Positions 61,655 through 64,000 of a stretch of DNA of 64,000 nucleotides are shown here, one piece after another. The stretch is from Anaerolineae bacterium (GTDB lineage: Bacteria > Chloroflexota > Anaerolineae > Aggregatilineales > UBA3940): positions 1 through 64,000 of the forward strand of contig JAFGOY010000058.1 in the NCBI GenBank assembly GCA_016926255.1. Direction: 5' to 3'. A model generated the notes under the pieces. The model made no database searches. It was not told the origin of the DNA and was given only the letters and a program-made list of their open reading frames with translations. The number at the start of each line of letters is the position of its first letter. Positions within the stretch are counted from its first letter, which is position 1. The translations under genes and the position numbers were made by a program.

Positions 61655-62394
61655 ACAATAAACAGGGGCAGTTCTATGGTTATGATCTTCTCGCCGAGCA
61701 TATTCGAGATTGCAAAGGCCGCCTGATCGTTCTGGAAGGTACGGACGGCGTCGGACGGTCGAGCCAGATCGCACTTCTCCGCGAATGGCTTGAGAACGAG
61801 GGCTACGCGGTGGCGACCAGTGGCTTGAAGCGGGGTAAACTGGCAGGCAAGGGTCTGAATGCTGCGATGGAAGGCCACACACTGGGCGACACGACGATGA
61901 ATCTGCTCTATGCCACCGACTTCGCCGACCGGCTTGAGCGCGAGATTCTCCCGGCACTGAGAGCCGGATTCATCATGTTGACCGATCGCTATGTCTACTC
62001 GATCATCGCCCGCGCCCTGGTTCGCGGCGTCGATCCATACTGGATACGCGAGCTGTTCAGCTTCGCCCTGGTACCGGATATCGTCTTTTACTTGCAAACC
62101 GATGTCCACCGGCTTGTCCCGCGCGTGTTGAACGCGCGCGGCTTCGACTACTGGGAATCCGGGCTGGACTTCTTGCCGGGGCGCGATTATTACGACCATT
62201 TTGTCGAATATCAGCGCAGGCTGCTGGCCCAATTCGATGCCATTGCCGATGAATATGGCTTCTACCGTATTGATGGCAGTCAATCGATGCATAAGGTGTT
62301 TCGGGATTTGCAAGATCAAATAGAAGGTGTGATCAGCGGCATGAAGCCGACTTTGCCGCCCAGTAATGGGAGCCTGGAAATACCAACCGGGTAA
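61651..62394 (+). CDS. Thymidylate-kinase-like paralogue with altered P-loop
   Basis: A 247-aa paralogue of the preceding gene, overlapping its stop by 4 nt. The P-loop reads EGTDGVGRSSQ: Arg36 replaces the Lys that contacts ATP phosphates. The DRYVYS segment and the C-terminal region (SGLDFLPGRDYYDHFVEYQRRLL) are kept. The Arg could still allow binding, but normal catalysis is doubtful, so it may be a regulatory partner of its neighbour. Its ATG is fixed by the overlap. Confidence 0.78.
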   Translation: MNNKQGQFYGYDLLAEHIRDCKGRLIVLEGTDGVGRSSQIALLREWLENEGYAVATSGLKRGKLAGKGLNAAMEGHTLGDTTMNLLYATDFADRLEREILPALRAGFIMLTDRYVYSIIARALVRGVDPYWIRELFSFALVPDIVFYLQTDVHRLVPRVLNARGFDYWESGLDFLPGRDYYDHFVEYQRRLLAQFDAIADEYGFYRIDGSQSMHKVFRDLQDQIEGVISGMKPTLPPSNGSLEIPTG

Positions 62395-62478
62395 TCGCTG
62401 CAAAGTCAGGCTGTTATTCGCCACCGGGGGGATTTGTCGGACGAACCGAGCCGGTTAAGCCCGGCGAGGAGTACGTGG

Positions 62479-64000
62479 ATGGGCGATGGCACTGTGTCAG
62501 GTGCAGACTTTCTTGTTGGGCGTCAGCTTACACCTGACGAAAAAATTGAGCTGGGTCAAATCGAACAGAGTGCTGCCGGGCCTTTATCTCGAAGGGCGCG
62601 GATCATCCTTAATTGGGCTGCCGGGGCAGAAGCTGCCGAGATCGCCCGGCGCGTCGATCTGACCGAACGCACAGTGAAGCACTGGCTGAACGAATTTAAA
62701 AAACGGAGGATGGAGATTTTTCCTTCCCGGCCAGAGCCTGTCGAAGCACCGACCATCGACGAACTATGCCAGCGCTTTTATGTCGATATGGCTCATGCCC
62801 GCCATGTTGGGACACTGGCCGCCGAATTGTTCGATCTGACTCAACTCCTGCACGGGTTGGATGAGCGATACAGAGACGTTATCTATACCGGTGGGCTGCT
62901 TCACAATATCGCTTATGCAGGTGGTCGGGCAAAACATCACACACGTGGGCGTGATATTCTGATCGAGAACCCCATCGCCGGGATGGATGAAACTACCCGA
63001 AAGCTGATCGCTGTGGCGACCGTTTTCCACCGTAAAAAATGGCGGAATGAAAGGTTCGAAAAAGAGGCGGTTTACCAATCGCTTTCGGAAGAAGAGCGTT
63101 ACGCAGCAGGTTGGCTCGCCGCCTTGATCCGCGTCGCTGACGGCCTGGACTATTCACAGAGTCAGACGACCGCCATCGGCCCTTGCCGGGTGACCGGCGG
63201 GAACGTGATCATCACGGTTGCCGGGCCGTACGTCGATTTCGATTCTGCCCGCGCCGATGACAAGGCAGATATGTGGCGCTCGATATCCGGCACCTCGATC
63301 TTTATCCGTCCGGCGTCCGGTATGCTCTCGCTGGAGAACGATGGGCTGGCAGCCGGGCAGGAGAGCTTCGTCTTATCTGATACCCCCGGTGTGCTCACCG
63401 ATGACGTGATGAGTGAGGTGGGGCGAAAAATCCTCCATTTTCACTTTGAACGTATGCTCAAAAACGAACGCGGAACACGGGAAGGCGTCGATATCGAGGC
63501 TTTGCATGATATGCGCGTCGCGACCCGGCGCATGCGTGTCGCCCTGCGCATGTTTGGCGATTACTTCGAGAGAGATATCTACAAGCGGCTTCAAGGCGGT
63601 CTGAAAAGCGCCGGGAAAGCGCTGGGGAACCCACGTGACCTCGATGTCTTTATGGAGAAAACCCAGCAGTACCTTGCCACTCTACCGGTTGAACGTGCGG
63701 CTGAACTGGATATCGTTCAGGAACATTGGAAAACCCAGCGTGATACTGCCCAGGAGGATTTGATCGCGTATCTGGTAAGTGATGTCTACCGGTTATTTGT
63801 TGATGAGATGGCCGAATTTGTATCGATCCCTGGCCTGGGCAGTGCCGATCTGGAACTGGCTCGTTTTAAACCGGTTCACGCTCGCCACGTGGCACCCGGT
63901 TTGATCTATGCGGCCTATCAGGGTGTTCGTGCCTATGAAACCGAAGTGCCCTGTGCTTCGCTCGAAACTTTGCACCAGCTGCGGCTCACGGCGAAGCAGC
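62479..64000 (+). CDS. HTH - Ppx/GppA-type HD - CHAD fusion protein (partial, runs off the right edge)
   Basis: At least 507 codons, open to the window end. ATG 62479 follows GAGGAG at 7 nt. Residues about 15-75 form a helix-turn-helix (AGAEAAEIARRVDLTERTVKHW). Residues about 95-300 resemble the C-terminal HD domain of Ppx/GppA exopolyphosphatases (GGLLHNIAYAGG, FHRKKWRNERFE, LIRVADGLDYS). There the usual HD pair reads His142-Asn143. From about residue 320 a CHAD domain follows (EALHDMRVATRRMRVALRMF, LGNPRDLDVF), a conserved polyphosphate-binding fold. It lies in a row with CYTH and the two kinase genes. Its C terminus is outside the window. Confidence 0.85.
   Translation, partial: MGDGTVSGADFLVGRQLTPDEKIELGQIEQSAAGPLSRRARIILNWAAGAEAAEIARRVDLTERTVKHWLNEFKKRRMEIFPSRPEPVEAPTIDELCQRFYVDMAHARHVGTLAAELFDLTQLLHGLDERYRDVIYTGGLLHNIAYAGGRAKHHTRGRDILIENPIAGMDETTRKLIAVATVFHRKKWRNERFEKEAVYQSLSEEERYAAGWLAALIRVADGLDYSQSQTTAIGPCRVTGGNVIITVAGPYVDFDSARADDKADMWRSISGTSIFIRPASGMLSLENDGLAAGQESFVLSDTPGVLTDDVMSEVGRKILHFHFERMLKNERGTREGVDIEALHDMRVATRRMRVALRMFGDYFERDIYKRLQGGLKSAGKALGNPRDLDVFMEKTQQYLATLPVERAAELDIVQEHWKTQRDTAQEDLIAYLVSDVYRLFVDEMAEFVSIPGLGSADLELARFKPVHARHVAPGLIYAAYQGVRAYETEVPCASLETLHQLRLTAKQ

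Overview
The window reads as a chromosomal segment of a Chloroflexota bacterium, most likely Anaerolineae-like. This is inferred from gene style, not from a marker-gene comparison. The signs are lipoproteins and secreted proteins with long Thr/Pro linkers, NBR1-type Ig-like domains, LysM/M23 proteins, two small LiaF/DUF5668-like membrane proteins, V4R/roadblock/receiver signalling genes, dnaA without dnaN beside it, and ORFs that use ATG, GTG and TTG starts. Most of the DNA is fairly GC-rich. The stretch from about 1.15 to 4.05 kb is visibly AT-richer and looks acquired.

Region 1 (1-5.8 kb) is an accessory island: a pentapeptide-repeat membrane protein, a likely XamI-type restriction endonuclease with an adenine methyltransferase, a small ribbon-helix-helix protein, a zinc-ribbon protein, and a tyrosine integrase that ends 42 bp from the 3' end of tRNA-Val(CAC). 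Region 2 (5.9-18.6 kb) is mostly housekeeping: a molybdopterin oxidoreductase, dnaA with a 658-bp upstream region that may be oriC, a V4R-roadblock-receiver signalling group, a glycosyltransferase, pyrB-pyrF-pyrE, tRNA-Asn, tadA, tRNA-Ser and clpB. The pyr operon is preceded by a consensus promoter, a 25-codon leader ORF with a good ribosome site, and a strong terminator beginning 2 nt after the leader stop. This looks like translation-coupled attenuation.

Region 3 (18.6-38.9 kb) mixes cell-envelope and RNA-handling genes: an NBR1-Ig/SGNH lipoprotein, CorA, RNase D, a beta-CASP nuclease, cyclophilin, LysM/M23 proteins, a class III adenylate cyclase, glycosyltransferases, membrane proteins and gyrB. 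Region 4 (38.9-58.4 kb) is a surface-polysaccharide region. It has four consecutive genes matching the WbpD/E/B/A route to UDP-2,3-diacetamido-uronic acids, an ATP-grasp enzyme, an SsuABC/TauABC-like transporter with a LysR regulator, a polysaccharide deacetylase, a fused class II glutaminase/PP-loop sugar amidotransferase, a multi-spanning membrane protein, a Wzx-type flippase, a glycosyltransferase and a methyltransferase. It ends in an ISAzo13-type transposase fragment next to the broken tail of a second glycosyltransferase copy.

Region 5 (58.4-64 kb) holds maf, a lipoprotein, and a co-directional set of four genes: a CYTH protein, two thymidylate-kinase-like P-loop proteins (the second with Lys-to-Arg in the P-loop) and an HTH-HD-CHAD fusion that runs off the window. 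CYTH, CHAD and a Ppx/GppA-type HD domain together point to polyphosphate or triphosphate metabolism. With the pyr attenuator and the glutaminase/PP-loop fusion, these are the most interesting parts of the window.
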